DNA of 64,000 nt from Fluviicola sp. XM-24bin1 (lineage in GTDB: Bacteria; Bacteroidota; Bacteroidia; Flavobacteriales_D; Crocinitomicaceae): assembly GCA_003149635.1 (NCBI GenBank), contig QCWI01000010.1, positions 116,003-180,002 of the forward strand, given 5' to 3'. The position numbers were made by a program, and so were the translations under genes. The first letter of the stretch is position 1; each line of letters starts with the position of its first letter. The notes below the pieces were generated by a model. It was not told the DNA's origin and ran no database searches. It worked only from the letters and a program-made list of their open reading frames with translations. This document shows, in pieces, positions 36,663-46,236 of this stretch.

Positions 36663-37565
36663 ATGAGTTGGATGCGCTATATTAAGGATTTTGTTTCGTT
36701 TCTGAAAATTGAGAAAGGTCTCGCGGAGAACTCCATTTTTGCGTATCAGAACGATGTCGAAAAGCTGAAAGATTTCGCGGAAGCCAACAAATTAGAAGTC
36801 GATCAAATCGCATTGCATCATCTCAACGCCTTTATCAAAGAACTTTACGAGTTAGGTTTGAGTGCTCGAACGCAGGCACGAATTCTTAGTGGTGTCAAAC
36901 AATTCTTTCGTTTTTTACTGCTGGAAGGGGAATTGAAGAAAGATCCGAGCGAGTTGCTGGAAATGCCGAAAATTGGAAAGAAATTACCGGAGGTTATGAC
37001 CATTGAAGAGGTAGATACTTTGCTGGCCACCATCGACTTGAGCACTCCAGAAGGACATCGAAACAAAGCCATGTTGGAAACCCTCTACAGCTGCGGATTA
37101 CGTGTATCGGAACTCGTAAACTTGAAATACGAAGACATCTTTTTCGATGAAGGATTTATACGCGTGATCGGTAAAGGAAACAAGCAACGATTGGTACCGG
37201 TGAGCCCCTCGGTAGCAAAGGAAATTGATTTGTACGAAGCGGCAACACGGAATCACATGAACATTAAACAAGGGAATGAAAGCTTTGTGTTTTTGAATCG
37301 TCGCGGTGCGAAACTCACACGTGTTATGATCTTTACGATTATTAAAAACCTAGTGGAAAAGGCGGGAATTCAGAAAAATATATCGCCACATACCTTCCGT
37401 CATTCTTTTGCTACGCATTTGTTGGAAGGAGGTGCCAACCTCCGTGCTATTCAGGAAATGTTAGGGCATGAATCGATTACGACCACAGAAATCTACACCC
37501 ATTTAGATCAGGGCTATTTGAAAGAAGCCATTATCTCCTTTCATCCAAGAAATAAAAAGGATTAA
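36663..37565 (+). CDS. xerD: Tyrosine recombinase XerD/XerC
   Basis: 300-residue chromosome-dimer-resolution recombinase. The N-terminal SAM-like domain is followed by the catalytic domain with Arg in YSCGLRVSELV (near 150), Lys in GKGNKQRLVP, HTFRHSFATHLLEGGANLRAIQEMLGHESITTTEIYTHL with His, Arg, His and the nucleophile Tyr near 284. Acts at dif with a partner. It diverges from aroQ with 5 bp between start codons, and its stop overlaps a small convergent gene by 4 bp. Confidence 0.93.
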   Translation: MSWMRYIKDFVSFLKIEKGLAENSIFAYQNDVEKLKDFAEANKLEVDQIALHHLNAFIKELYELGLSARTQARILSGVKQFFRFLLLEGELKKDPSELLEMPKIGKKLPEVMTIEEVDTLLATIDLSTPEGHRNKAMLETLYSCGLRVSELVNLKYEDIFFDEGFIRVIGKGNKQRLVPVSPSVAKEIDLYEAATRNHMNIKQGNESFVFLNRRGAKLTRVMIFTIIKNLVEKAGIQKNISPHTFRHSFATHLLEGGANLRAIQEMLGHESITTTEIYTHLDQGYLKEAIISFHPRNKKD

Positions 37566-37705
37566 GCTTTAAAGCTTACCATTAAGTACGCCGAAATAAA
37601 CGTTACGAATACAATGCTGGCAACAACAGCGAGCTTTTCGGTAGTAGTTACGCTGCGTTTCGTTTGAAAGATGGAATAGAAAACTGTACTTACAAATTTC
37701 TCCAT
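37562..37705 (-). CDS. Small single-pass membrane protein
   Basis: 47 residues (MEKFVSTVFYSIFQTKRSV..., ending ...AYLMVSFKA): a short amphipathic start, a basic TKR patch and one transmembrane helix (about 24-43, AVVASIVFVTFISAYLMVSF). Convergent with xerD, stop codons overlapping by 4 bp. The exact fit between xerD and the next gene, and the sensible membrane profile, favour a real gene. No family recognised; too short for automatic calling. Confidence 0.6.
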   Translation of the reverse strand: MEKFVSTVFYSIFQTKRSVTTTEKLAVVASIVFVTFISAYLMVSFKA

Positions 37706-37867
37706 AACTGTGTAGTTGTTTCGGTTGATTAACAAGGCAAATGTATGTCACTTTTTCAGAATAACCTAAAGGAATTTCTAACGAAGTTTACATTTTCTTC
37801 CACTAATTACTACTTAACGGTTTTAGTGCTTTATGTTATTTTTACACTAAGCTGATTTAAACCATTT

Positions 37868-39184
37868 TTAATCTGCAATCACTTCACCAAATAGATCGTA
37901 ATGCTCAGCATGAGTGACTTTCACGTTCGCGAAATCGCCCAAGCGTACATAACTTGCTGACTTTTTGACCAACACTTCGTTGTCCACCTCTGGCGAATCA
38001 AATTCCGTGCGGCCGATGAAATAATCGCCTTCTACTCTATCAAACAAGACACGGAAGGTTTTCCCTACCTTCTTTTGATTTAATTCGTAACTAACCCCCG
38101 ATTGTAACTCCATGATTTTGTCAGCACGCTCCTGTTTTACCTCTTCTGGAACGTCATCTTCAAAGTTGAACGCATGTGTATTTTCTTCGTGCGAATACGT
38201 GAAGATTCCAAGGCGATCAAACCGCGTACGCTCTACCCAATCGTACATTTCTTGAAAATCTTCTTCGGTTTCCCCCGGATACCCAGCGATTAATGTCGTT
38301 CGGATAGCAATGCCCGGAACGCGCTCACGCATTTCTGCGATCAATTCTTCTGTTTTTTCGCGGGTAATTCCACGTCGCATAGCTTTCAACATTTTCGTTG
38401 ATCCATGTTGCAATGGAATATCCAAGTAATTACACACTTTCTTGCTGTCCTTCATGACATCTAAGACATCCATTGGGAATCCGCTTGGGAAGGCGTAGTG
38501 CAATTTGATCCATTCGATACCTTCTACAGCCTCCAGTTTCTCTAGCAGTTCCGCCAATGCACGTTTGCCGTATAGATCCAATCCGTAATAAGTCAAGTCT
38601 TGAGCAATCAACATCAATTCTTTGACGCCCTGCGCGGCCAACCCTTCCGCTTGCTTCACCAAATCCTCCATTGGCGTTGACTTGTGTTTCCCACGCATTA
38701 AAGGAATTGCACAGAACGAACAAGGACGATCACATCCTTCTGCAATTTTGAAATAAGCGTAATGATTTGGCGTGGTCAACAGACGCTCCCCTACCAACTC
38801 GTGCTTATAATCGGCTTTTAAAGTTTTCAATAAACGAGGCAAATCGCGCGTACCGAAATAAGCATCTACTTCTGGAATTTCTTTTTCGAGATCATCTTTA
38901 TAGCGCTCAGACAAACAACCAGTAACGTAAACTTTATCCACCAATCCTTCTTCTTTCGCTTCAGCATAGCGGATAATCGTATCGATGGATTCCTGCTTGG
39001 CGTTGTCGATAAATCCACAGGTATTGATAATCACAATCTCCGAATCGTCCTGCTGCGCTTCGTGCTCCACCTCGAACTTATTCGCCTTCAACTGTGCCAT
39101 CATCACCTCGGAATCGAAGATGTTTTTGGAACACCCCAACGTCACAACGTTCACCTTGTTTTTCTTAAGCGTCTTTGTTTTCAT
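37868..39184 (-). CDS. rimO: Ribosomal protein S12 methylthiotransferase
   Basis: Radical-SAM enzyme that adds a methylthio group to an aspartate of ribosomal protein S12. 438 residues: N-terminal UPF0004 domain with Cys in TLGCSKN, NTCGF and GCLSERY (first Fe-S cluster), radical-SAM motif CDRPCSFCAIP near 150 (second cluster), PLQHGS and a C-terminal TRAM domain (about 370-438). A -7-like TATCTTTG is just upstream on the minus strand (39196-39189). Confidence 0.96.
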   Translation of the reverse strand: MKTKTLKKNKVNVVTLGCSKNIFDSEVMMAQLKANKFEVEHEAQQDDSEIVIINTCGFIDNAKQESIDTIIRYAEAKEEGLVDKVYVTGCLSERYKDDLEKEIPEVDAYFGTRDLPRLLKTLKADYKHELVGERLLTTPNHYAYFKIAEGCDRPCSFCAIPLMRGKHKSTPMEDLVKQAEGLAAQGVKELMLIAQDLTYYGLDLYGKRALAELLEKLEAVEGIEWIKLHYAFPSGFPMDVLDVMKDSKKVCNYLDIPLQHGSTKMLKAMRRGITREKTEELIAEMRERVPGIAIRTTLIAGYPGETEEDFQEMYDWVERTRFDRLGIFTYSHEENTHAFNFEDDVPEEVKQERADKIMELQSGVSYELNQKKVGKTFRVLFDRVEGDYFIGRTEFDSPEVDNEVLVKKSASYVRLGDFANVKVTHAEHYDLFGEVIAD

Positions 39185-39213
39185 GCCGCAAAGATACGAG
39201 AGAATCGCTTATG

Positions 39214-39376
39214 GTTGGTAAAAGGTGGAAGGTTAAAAGTTGAAAGAAACATCCTAACCTTCTGCTTCCTACTTTATACCTTCCGCCTTATTTCTCAATA
39301 CATCAATTAGTCCAACCTCATCACCGCGAAGGAATTCATCATTCATAACTCCTTATTCCTTATTCAATATTTATTA
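39214..39376. repeat. Adjacent family B and family A intergenic repeats
   Basis: Family B hairpin (AAGGTGGAAGGTTAAAAGTTGAAAG and CCTTCTGCTTCC-like arms, 39214-39293) followed by family A (TTCATAACTCCTTATTCCTTATTC, 39330-39376). The same B then A order recurs at 46.32-46.49 kb. Confidence 0.55.
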
Positions 39377-39447
39377 TTCCCTTCCCTAACACTCCCGCTC
39401 CAACTGAATTTTGGTATTATATTTGACTTAAACCTGAAAACAAGATT

Positions 39448-39981
39448 ATGAAACGACTCGCATTTATTCTCATATTGCCGTTGGCATTCGCTTGTAAGAC
39501 GCAGAAAAACGCCGCAGAAGAAGCAGCAGAGCCCACTACACAACCCGGAAATGGATCTATTGAAATCACTACGAATACGGAGGAAGATGGAACAGTCGAA
39601 GCAACGGAGGATTCTAACTCGAAGCCGCAAAAGCCTTACCGAACAAAAGCAAAGTTGGGAGAAGTAGCCCGTAAATCCGATTACTATGAGATTGCGAGCG
39701 CAAAAATTGAAGGGACGTTATTGCTCATGACGATCAACTATTCTGGTGGATGTGCAGCACACGAATTTGAGTTTATCGGAAGTCCAGGAGTTTCGAAATC
39801 GCTCCCACCTCAGCGCAGTGTTATTCTGGTACACGACAATGGCGAGGACATGTGCGAAGGTTGGGTGCAACGTGAGATTGAAATTGACATCACAGAAATG
39901 GCATACAAACAGGAAAGAGGAAGTGAAATTATACTTAATTTGCAGGGATACGATGAACCTTTAAAATTTGTATTTCCATGA
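39448..39981 (+). CDS. Lipoprotein, unknown function
   Basis: 177 residues, lipoprotein signal (LPLAFAC, Cys16), then a low-complexity Ala/Glu/Thr/Gly linker (about 20-65) and a compact C-terminal domain of about 100 residues with conserved-looking GGCAAHEFEF and EDMCEGWVQREIEIDI; the two cysteines could form a disulfide. No family recognised. Overlaps the ElbB gene by 4 bp (ATGA), so the two are co-translated. Confidence 0.78.
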   Translation: MKRLAFILILPLAFACKTQKNAAEEAAEPTTQPGNGSIEITTNTEEDGTVEATEDSNSKPQKPYRTKAKLGEVARKSDYYEIASAKIEGTLLLMTINYSGGCAAHEFEFIGSPGVSKSLPPQRSVILVHDNGEDMCEGWVQREIEIDITEMAYKQERGSEIILNLQGYDEPLKFVFP

Positions 39982-40658
39982 AAATAGGAGTATTACTCTC
40001 AGGTTGTGGCGTTTATGACGGCGCTGAAATTCACGAAGCTACCTTAACTTTATTATCCATTGCGGAAATCGGTGCAGAAGCCGTTTGTCTCTCGGTCGAT
40101 CGTGATCAACATCATGTGGTGAACCATACCAATGGTGAAGAAATGAACGAAAAACGCAACATGCTCGTGGAGGCGGCTAGAATTGCCCGAGGAAATATTT
40201 CAAATATCAATGAGGTAAATCCTGCAGATATCGATGGACTCGTCATTCCCGGAGGATTTGGAAGTGCGAAAAATTTTACGAGTTGGGCATTCGAAGGCCC
40301 AGACGGAAGCATCCTACCCGAAGTAAAATTGCTCATTGTTAACATGCTGAACGTAGGGAAACCTGTCGCAGCGTTGTGCGTAAGTCCTGTGGTGATGGCA
40401 AAAGCGTTGGAAGGATCTGACATCAAACCGAACATGACCATCGGAAGCGATCAGGAAGAATCACCGTACGATATCCCAGGTTTTTCTGGAGGTTTGGAAG
40501 CTACAGGTGCAACGACGGAAATGAAAACTGTTCGTGAAATCCTCGTTGATGCCGAAAATAAAATCATCACCGCCCCTTGCTACATGATGGAGTCCAATAT
40601 TCTTGATGTTCGAAAGAACGTACGTTCCGCTGTAGAGGCGCTTCGCGATCTTGTTTAG
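39978..40658 (+). CDS. elbB: ElbB/DJ-1-PfpI family glyoxalase-like protein
   Basis: 226 residues, typical for ElbB. Seen: GVLLSGCGVYDGAEIHEA at the N-terminus, LVIPGGFGSAKN near 85 and the nucleophile elbow AALCVSP (Cys near 134). ElbB has glyoxalase activity in vitro and is linked to isoprenoid biosynthesis in E. coli; physiological role not settled. Translationally coupled to the preceding lipoprotein gene. Confidence 0.92.
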   Translation: MKIGVLLSGCGVYDGAEIHEATLTLLSIAEIGAEAVCLSVDRDQHHVVNHTNGEEMNEKRNMLVEAARIARGNISNINEVNPADIDGLVIPGGFGSAKNFTSWAFEGPDGSILPEVKLLIVNMLNVGKPVAALCVSPVVMAKALEGSDIKPNMTIGSDQEESPYDIPGFSGGLEATGATTEMKTVREILVDAENKIITAPCYMMESNILDVRKNVRSAVEALRDLV

Positions 40659-40768
40659 TTAATTTTCGAGTCATACGGTAGGCCAATATCACCGAAATGT
40701 TAACAATATTCCCAAGGAATTGTGGGAAACTCCACTTGCGCTCCAACGGAGGGAGGACTATAATCGTT

Positions 40769-40776
40769 TAAATTTG
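40769..40776 (+). promoter_or_regulatory. -7 element before pckA
   Basis: TAAATTTG 39 bp before the pckA ATG, an exact match to TAnnTTTG; a -33 motif at the right distance is not evident. Confidence 0.4.
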
Positions 40777-40814
40777 TAGCGTAAACTCGCTTCAAGCGAA
40801 ACGAAACAATTATT

Positions 40815-42425
40815 ATGGACGTATTTGGTAAGAAAGGAAACAACGCCAATCTATCAGAGTCAATTGGACTAAAAAACCTAGGAAATCAATTTTGGAACTT
40901 ATCCCCTGCAGAACTTGTTGAAGACACTGTCATCAACGGTCAGGGAGTGTTGACCGACACCGGAGCTATCGCCATTGAAACTGGTGAATTTACAGGACGA
41001 TCCCCTAAAGATCGATTTGTTGTATGCGACGATAAAACAGAAAATGCTGTTTGGTGGGGAGATATCAACATCAAGTTCACGCCTGAAAAATTTGATGCCC
41101 TTTACAATCGCATGAAAGCGTACTTGAACGGAAAAGATGTTTATGTACGTGATGCCTACGCTTGTGCGGATGACAATCATCGTTTGAACTTGCGTGTAGT
41201 AACGGAATATCCGTGGTTAAACATGTTTGCATACAACATGTTCTTGCGACCTACAGATGACGAAGTGCAATACTTCGATCCAGAATGGCACATTGTGAAT
41301 GCACCGGGATTCATTGCTGATCCTGAAATTGACGGAACACGTCAGCACAACTTCGCAGTAATCAACTTCACAAAGAAGATGATCATCATCGGAGGAACAG
41401 GATACACGGGAGAAATCAAAAAAGGAATCTTCTCTGTATTGAACTTCATTCTTCCGCACGAAAAGAACATTTTGTCAATGCACTGTTCTGCTAACATCGG
41501 TAAAGATGGAGATACAGCCGTATTCTTCGGATTGTCTGGAACAGGAAAAACGACTTTATCTTCGGATCCAGAGCGTCGTTTGATCGGTGACGATGAGCAC
41601 GCTTGGTCAGATGATTCCGTTTTCAACTTCGAAGGTGGATGTTACGCGAAGACAATCGATTTGTCTCGTGAAAAAGAGCCGCAAATTTACGATGCGATCA
41701 AGTTTGGAGCTATTTTGGAAAACATCGGATTCCAAGAAGGATCTTCAACTCCAGATTATACAGATGGATCTATTACGCAAAACACGCGTGTATCTTACCC
41801 GATCCATCATATTGATAACATCGAAGTGCCATCGCGAGGAGGTGCCCCTAAAAACATCTTCTTCTTGACGTGTGACGCATTCGGTGTCTTGCCTCCGATC
41901 TCTAAATTGACGACAGAGCAAGCGATGTACCACTTCATGTCAGGTTATACAGCGAAAGTTGCTGGAACAGAGATGGGAATTACAGAACCACAAACAACAT
42001 TCTCCGCATGTTTCGGAGCTGCTTTCTTGCCGTTGCACCCTGCGAAATACGCTGAATTGCTTGGAGAAAAATTGAACAATTCAGATGTAAACGTTTGGTT
42101 GGTGAACACAGGATGGTCTGGCGGATCATACGGTGTTGGTGAGCGCATGAGCTTGAAATACACACGTGCGATGATTACAGCTGCCATGAACGGTCAGTTG
42201 GATAACGTTGAATACGTGACACAACCAGTATTCGAATTGGCGATCCCAACATCTTGTGAAGGTGTTCCTTCTGAGATTTTGAATCCAAAAGATACATGGG
42301 CAGACAAGGCTTCGTTTGACGAAACAGCGAACAACCTTGCGAATAAATTTGTTGCCAACTTTGAGCAGTACGAAGCAGAAACGAGCGAAGCAATTCTCTC
42401 AGCTGCACCGAAAGTGATGGCTTGA
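40815..42425 (+). CDS. pckA: Phosphoenolpyruvate carboxykinase (ATP)
   Basis: Gluconeogenic enzyme converting oxaloacetate and ATP to PEP, ADP and CO2. 536 residues, standard length. Seen: TGRSPKDRFVV near residue 55, the substrate-binding YTGEIKKGIF, HCSANIG, the kinase-1a motif FFGLSGTGKTTLS near 240, DDEHAW metal-binding site and EIPTSC-like ELAIPTSCEGV. Monocistronic with its own promoter element and strong terminator. Codon choice is strongly biased to GTA/GAA/CGT, as expected for a highly expressed gene. Confidence 0.97.
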   Translation: MDVFGKKGNNANLSESIGLKNLGNQFWNLSPAELVEDTVINGQGVLTDTGAIAIETGEFTGRSPKDRFVVCDDKTENAVWWGDINIKFTPEKFDALYNRMKAYLNGKDVYVRDAYACADDNHRLNLRVVTEYPWLNMFAYNMFLRPTDDEVQYFDPEWHIVNAPGFIADPEIDGTRQHNFAVINFTKKMIIIGGTGYTGEIKKGIFSVLNFILPHEKNILSMHCSANIGKDGDTAVFFGLSGTGKTTLSSDPERRLIGDDEHAWSDDSVFNFEGGCYAKTIDLSREKEPQIYDAIKFGAILENIGFQEGSSTPDYTDGSITQNTRVSYPIHHIDNIEVPSRGGAPKNIFFLTCDAFGVLPPISKLTTEQAMYHFMSGYTAKVAGTEMGITEPQTTFSACFGAAFLPLHPAKYAELLGEKLNNSDVNVWLVNTGWSGGSYGVGERMSLKYTRAMITAAMNGQLDNVEYVTQPVFELAIPTSCEGVPSEILNPKDTWADKASFDETANNLANKFVANFEQYEAETSEAILSAAPKVMA

Positions 42426-42443
42426 AAACAAAACAATAGATAC

Positions 42444-42477
42444 AAAAAGCCCCGGCACTCAGTGACCGGGGCTTTTT
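42444..42477 (+). terminator. Terminator of pckA
   Basis: Stem AAAAAGCCCCGG / CCGGGGCTTTTT with a 10-nt loop, 18 bp after the stop codon. Confidence 0.92.
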
Positions 42478-42556
42478 ACTTTATCGATCTAATCTTTTCA
42501 AGGAGGATTTCAGCTCTTCAGAGGTGAAATCGTAAAATTCCCGAAAGGTTATTGCC

Positions 42557-42592
42557 AAAAAAGCCCGTACTTCAGAATGAGAAGCACGGGCT
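42557..42592 (-). terminator. Terminator of the rhodanese gene
   Basis: Read on the minus strand: GCCCGTGCTTC / GAAGTACGGGC stem (one G-T pair) followed by six Ts, about 20 bp after the rhodanese stop codon. Confidence 0.85.
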
Positions 42593-42613
42593 CGAATATT
42601 GTGTTGTTTGAAT

Positions 42614-42868
42614 TTACAGGTTGTAGTCACTCTTTACCTGCTCCCAGCCACCGCCGTTTTCACAATCCAATCCTTTCGATTTGAAGTACTGTGTAGCCTG
42701 TCCGCTGCGTCCACCACTTAGGCAACAAAACAATACGGGGTGCTCCAAAGCCATCACTTCCTCTTCTCTTCTTTGAATTTCTTGCAAAGGAATGTTGATT
42801 GATCCAGATACATTTCCTCCTGCGAATTCCGCTGTTGTTCTTACGTCTACTATAGTTTTGTAATCCAT
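42614..42868 (-). CDS. Single-domain rhodanese-like protein
   Basis: 84 residues, a compact rhodanese domain: IVDVRTTAEFAGG start, VSGSINIPLQEI and active loop CLSGGRS with the sulfur-carrying Cys49. Such small cytosolic rhodaneses (GlpE/PspE-like) move sulfane sulfur to acceptors. No signal peptide. Confidence 0.88.
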   Translation of the reverse strand: MDYKTIVDVRTTAEFAGGNVSGSINIPLQEIQRREEEVMALEHPVLFCCLSGGRSGQATQYFKSKGLDCENGGGWEQVKSDYNL

Positions 42869-42930
42869 TTTATTCCTGTTTATTGCAAATTTATATTTCC
42901 TTTTTCAGTCAAGTGGTAACCTAAGTTACA

Positions 42931-43338
42931 TCATTGCCGAATGGCGGTTGTTCTGATGATTTTCCCGTTTTCAACCTCATACATGAATACCAATTCGAAG
43001 GCCTCGCTGTTTCCTCTGGCACCAGTGATGTGTTCATAATCAATGACTTTGTTTCCAAACACCATCCGATTCACAATGGTCGAGTGTAATTCAGGTGACG
43101 CATCGAAATAATCTTTGTATAATTTTCCAACAGCCTCTTTTCCTTTCATGTAAGGCTCGCATTCATTCAGATTGTACATTTCTATATCCTCCGCAAAATA
43201 ACTCATGAACAACTCGAAATCATGGTTATTGTAGGCATCCAAACTTAATTGAACGATAGAATCAGCGGGAGAATCTTGCGCATTAGAAGTAAATGCAATC
43301 CCCATCAGCAACGTTATTAAAATCGATTTCACTTGCAT
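42931..43338 (-). CDS. Secreted NTF2/SnoaL-like protein
   Basis: 135 residues; signal peptide ending FTSNAQ near residue 21, then a SnoaL/ketosteroid-isomerase-like cone fold: DAYNNHDFELFMSYFAEDIEMY, GKEAVGKLYKDYF, and C-terminal strands ELVFMYEVENGKIIRTTAIR. Probably a periplasmic ligand-binding or isomerase-type protein of unknown substrate. Confidence 0.8.
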   Translation of the reverse strand: MQVKSILITLLMGIAFTSNAQDSPADSIVQLSLDAYNNHDFELFMSYFAEDIEMYNLNECEPYMKGKEAVGKLYKDYFDASPELHSTIVNRMVFGNKVIDYEHITGARGNSEAFELVFMYEVENGKIIRTTAIRQ

Positions 43339-43386
43339 TTTCTTTTTTCTGCAAGATACTTGATTTAGCTAGATGAAATGAATGAA

Positions 43387-46236
43387 TTATTGTTTCACCA
43401 ATTGGAATACTTCTGACATTCCTTCCAACTCAATGAAATAAACTCCCGTTGCGAGATCAACGAGGCTAATCGTATTCGCAAGAGCATTCAAGTTGCCTTC
43501 GGAAATCAATCGTCCTTTGTTATCCAATACCACATAGGTCGCTCCCAACAATTGTTCACTAGACAAATCGATATGCAAGATGTCGTTCGCAGGATTCGGA
43601 TACAATGATATTCCTGCGCTATTTAACTCGGCAATACTCAAGGTATTCAAAATCGTAACATCGATTAAAGAGGTACAACTATTCGCATCCGTAACCATTA
43701 CTTCGTAAGTTCCAGCGCACAAGCCTGAGACCGTTTCTGTCGTAGTTGAAGACGGATCGTTCCATTGATAACTATAAGGAGATGTTCCGCCTTGCATAAC
43801 AACTGTAGCGCCTCCAACGCAGTTTCCGGTAGAATCGTTCCAATAAGAGCCAATGTTAGAAATTAAAGCCGCCGGTTGTGTAATTTCCATGCTATCCATC
43901 ACAATACATCCTAAGGAATCGGTTACGGTAACAGTGTACCATCCAACAGGCAGCCCTGAGATTCCACTTGTAATTTCTCCATTCGACCAGCTGTATTGGT
44001 AGGTAGTTTCACCACCAGTTACATTCGCAGTTAATGAACCAGTACTATCTCCGTAACATCCGACATTTACTGAATTCATGGAAAGTAACAAGGTATCCGG
44101 TGCCGACATCATCACAGAATCAGTTGCGAAACATCCGCGCAAAGTATCATTTAGATTCACGTAGTACATTCCAGCGTTCAAACTGTCGATGTAAGTAGTT
44201 GTTTCACCGTGACTCCAACTCACTGTTGTGTTCGTAGAATCACTCAAATGCAAATCAACAAAGCTCGTAGCCATTGGATCAGACGCACATACAATTGGCC
44301 CTAACGTCATGCTGTCCATCACTGGCACTGCATCTGGAATTAATACCGAATCGACAACCACACAGCCGTCCATATGCGTAATCGTTACTACATTCCAGCC
44401 TTCATTCAGCATGGATGCTGTTTTTGTACTATCGCCTGAATCCCAATCGAATCCACACGTGCTGAACATACACGGACATCCTGAACTATTCACGAATGAG
44501 AATCCATCATTTCCTCCTGGACATGTTGGTGCGCCCATTCCCCCGAAAGTAATTACGTACGGATCAACAGTATTGTAAGAACTTTCCGTGGTACATCCCG
44601 TTGCATCGGTGATGAGCACTGAATACGTTCCAACATCCATAGAATCGATGGTATTTGTGATTTCGCCAGTGCTCCAAAGGAAGGTAAATGGTGCAACTCC
44701 CGTCGCAGGATTGACTGTTACGGTTCCGTCCGCGAATCCATTGCACGAAATATTATCAAAAAAGGAAGTATTCGTAACGGATCCACAAGGCGTCCCTTCA
44801 TAGTTGTAATGTCCATCTTTGTGTGTCCCTTGATATCCGCCCCAAGCAATTCCGACCGGAGGCATGGTATTCGTTCCTTCCAAACACTTTACGTAGAACC
44901 CATTGGCTCCCATTGGATTCAAACTATCAGCTCGATATCCATAAACAAAGTCTAGGTAGCCATTGTTGTCCAAGTCCTCAATAAGAACAGTTGTAGCCAG
45001 ATTTACACCGGGCTCCACGACACTCATTGGTGTCACCACATCATTTTGGAAATCAATAGAATGTACCTGATGCGAGAACGATGTTCCATTGTGATAATTC
45101 AACGAAATAATAGCTTCATCGCGACCATCCAAGTTTAAATCCACTGCTGATGAAGAACCATAATGCATCGATCCTAGGCTGTCTTGCCAAACGACATTTC
45201 CTGTAGCTCCGTCAATGAGAATCTGATAGAATTCCGTGAATGTTGGCGCAGCTCCTTTGTACACCACACCAAAAACGTCAGGAGTAGCATCGCCCGTAAA
45301 GTTTCCAATGGTCGGCCCAGCACTGGATTCCGTTCCAGCATTTACAACCTCCCACATGAGTGCGTTGGTTGCGCCGTCAAAACAGCGGACAGTTCCATCA
45401 TACGCGACATTGATAATATCCAGATTGCCGTCATCGTTCATATCTGCGATACTTGCAGGAGCGATAAATCCAAGGGATGGATCAGACGCCAATTGCACAG
45501 AATTTTCAAGGTTATCGGCCATCAAATCCAATAACGTGGTTCTCCAGAGGGATCCTTTATCGTTTTCTCCACCTGATCCATAAATGATATGCAATTCATT
45601 GTTGTACTCGAATACCGTCGGAGAGCAATACGTCTCTTCACCATCGGGCATTGTATCCATTGCTAAAACCGCACCTGTCATGGCATCCAGTACCATCAAC
45701 ATCCCAGGATCTCGGAGTGTATCCCATGGCGGCGCCGCGTGATTCCCTCCGTTAGCAACCAATATATCTTTGATCCCATCAGAATTCTGATCTGGTACAA
45801 ATTGAGGATTGTAGAAATTGAACCAACCACTATCAACGGCCTGCATAGGAGCATACGGGAAAAACTCCCAAATCATGTTTCCAGTGCTCCCGTCAATCGC
45901 GTAAAACTCTGCGTATCGTCCTCCGATAAACACATCTTCGATTCCGTCGCTAGTAATATCCATGAATTGCGCCGAACCGAACATTTCTTCGTCCGTGTGA
46001 AAATTCCAAAGAATTGATCCATCCACTCCGTTAATTGCATTCACTCCATTCGATTCCGCGACACCATCCAATCCTCCGCCAATAACGAGATCAAGAACTC
46101 CATCTGTTGTGAGATCTGTGGCTCGTGCCGAAGAAAATGTGGTCGAAGTATCCAAATAGGCAGACCATTTCAAAGATTGTCCAAATCCAGCGGTAGCAAA
46201 CGCTGTGATAGTGAGGAGTAACGCGGTGAGTTTCAT
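43387..46236 (-). CDS. T9SS-secreted FG-GAP / SprB-repeat surface protein
   Basis: 949 residues with a signal peptide (TAGFGQ) and a type A sorting domain at the end (SLYPNPANDILHID, GVYFIELEG), so it is exported by Sec and then the type IX system and attached to the surface or released. First ~480 residues: FG-GAP/PQQ-like beta-propeller with Asp/Asn-rich calcium-type loops (DLTTDGVLDLVIGG, DQNSDGIKDILVANGG, DMNDDGNLDIINV). Then about four SprB-type Ig-like repeats (CNGFADGTVTVNPATG, FLWSTGEITNTIDSMDVGTYSVLITDATGC). Likely adhesin or surface enzyme-associated protein. Confidence 0.9.
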   Translation of the reverse strand: MKLTALLLTITAFATAGFGQSLKWSAYLDTSTTFSSARATDLTTDGVLDLVIGGGLDGVAESNGVNAINGVDGSILWNFHTDEEMFGSAQFMDITSDGIEDVFIGGRYAEFYAIDGSTGNMIWEFFPYAPMQAVDSGWFNFYNPQFVPDQNSDGIKDILVANGGNHAAPPWDTLRDPGMLMVLDAMTGAVLAMDTMPDGEETYCSPTVFEYNNELHIIYGSGGENDKGSLWRTTLLDLMADNLENSVQLASDPSLGFIAPASIADMNDDGNLDIINVAYDGTVRCFDGATNALMWEVVNAGTESSAGPTIGNFTGDATPDVFGVVYKGAAPTFTEFYQILIDGATGNVVWQDSLGSMHYGSSSAVDLNLDGRDEAIISLNYHNGTSFSHQVHSIDFQNDVVTPMSVVEPGVNLATTVLIEDLDNNGYLDFVYGYRADSLNPMGANGFYVKCLEGTNTMPPVGIAWGGYQGTHKDGHYNYEGTPCGSVTNTSFFDNISCNGFADGTVTVNPATGVAPFTFLWSTGEITNTIDSMDVGTYSVLITDATGCTTESSYNTVDPYVITFGGMGAPTCPGGNDGFSFVNSSGCPCMFSTCGFDWDSGDSTKTASMLNEGWNVVTITHMDGCVVVDSVLIPDAVPVMDSMTLGPIVCASDPMATSFVDLHLSDSTNTTVSWSHGETTTYIDSLNAGMYYVNLNDTLRGCFATDSVMMSAPDTLLLSMNSVNVGCYGDSTGSLTANVTGGETTYQYSWSNGEITSGISGLPVGWYTVTVTDSLGCIVMDSMEITQPAALISNIGSYWNDSTGNCVGGATVVMQGGTSPYSYQWNDPSSTTTETVSGLCAGTYEVMVTDANSCTSLIDVTILNTLSIAELNSAGISLYPNPANDILHIDLSSEQLLGATYVVLDNKGRLISEGNLNALANTISLVDLATGVYFIELEGMSEVFQLVKQ

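Noticed and set aside
44200..44800. DNA-level tandem repeats in the large T9SS gene
   Set aside because: They reflect divergent SprB-type protein repeats, not recent DNA duplication.
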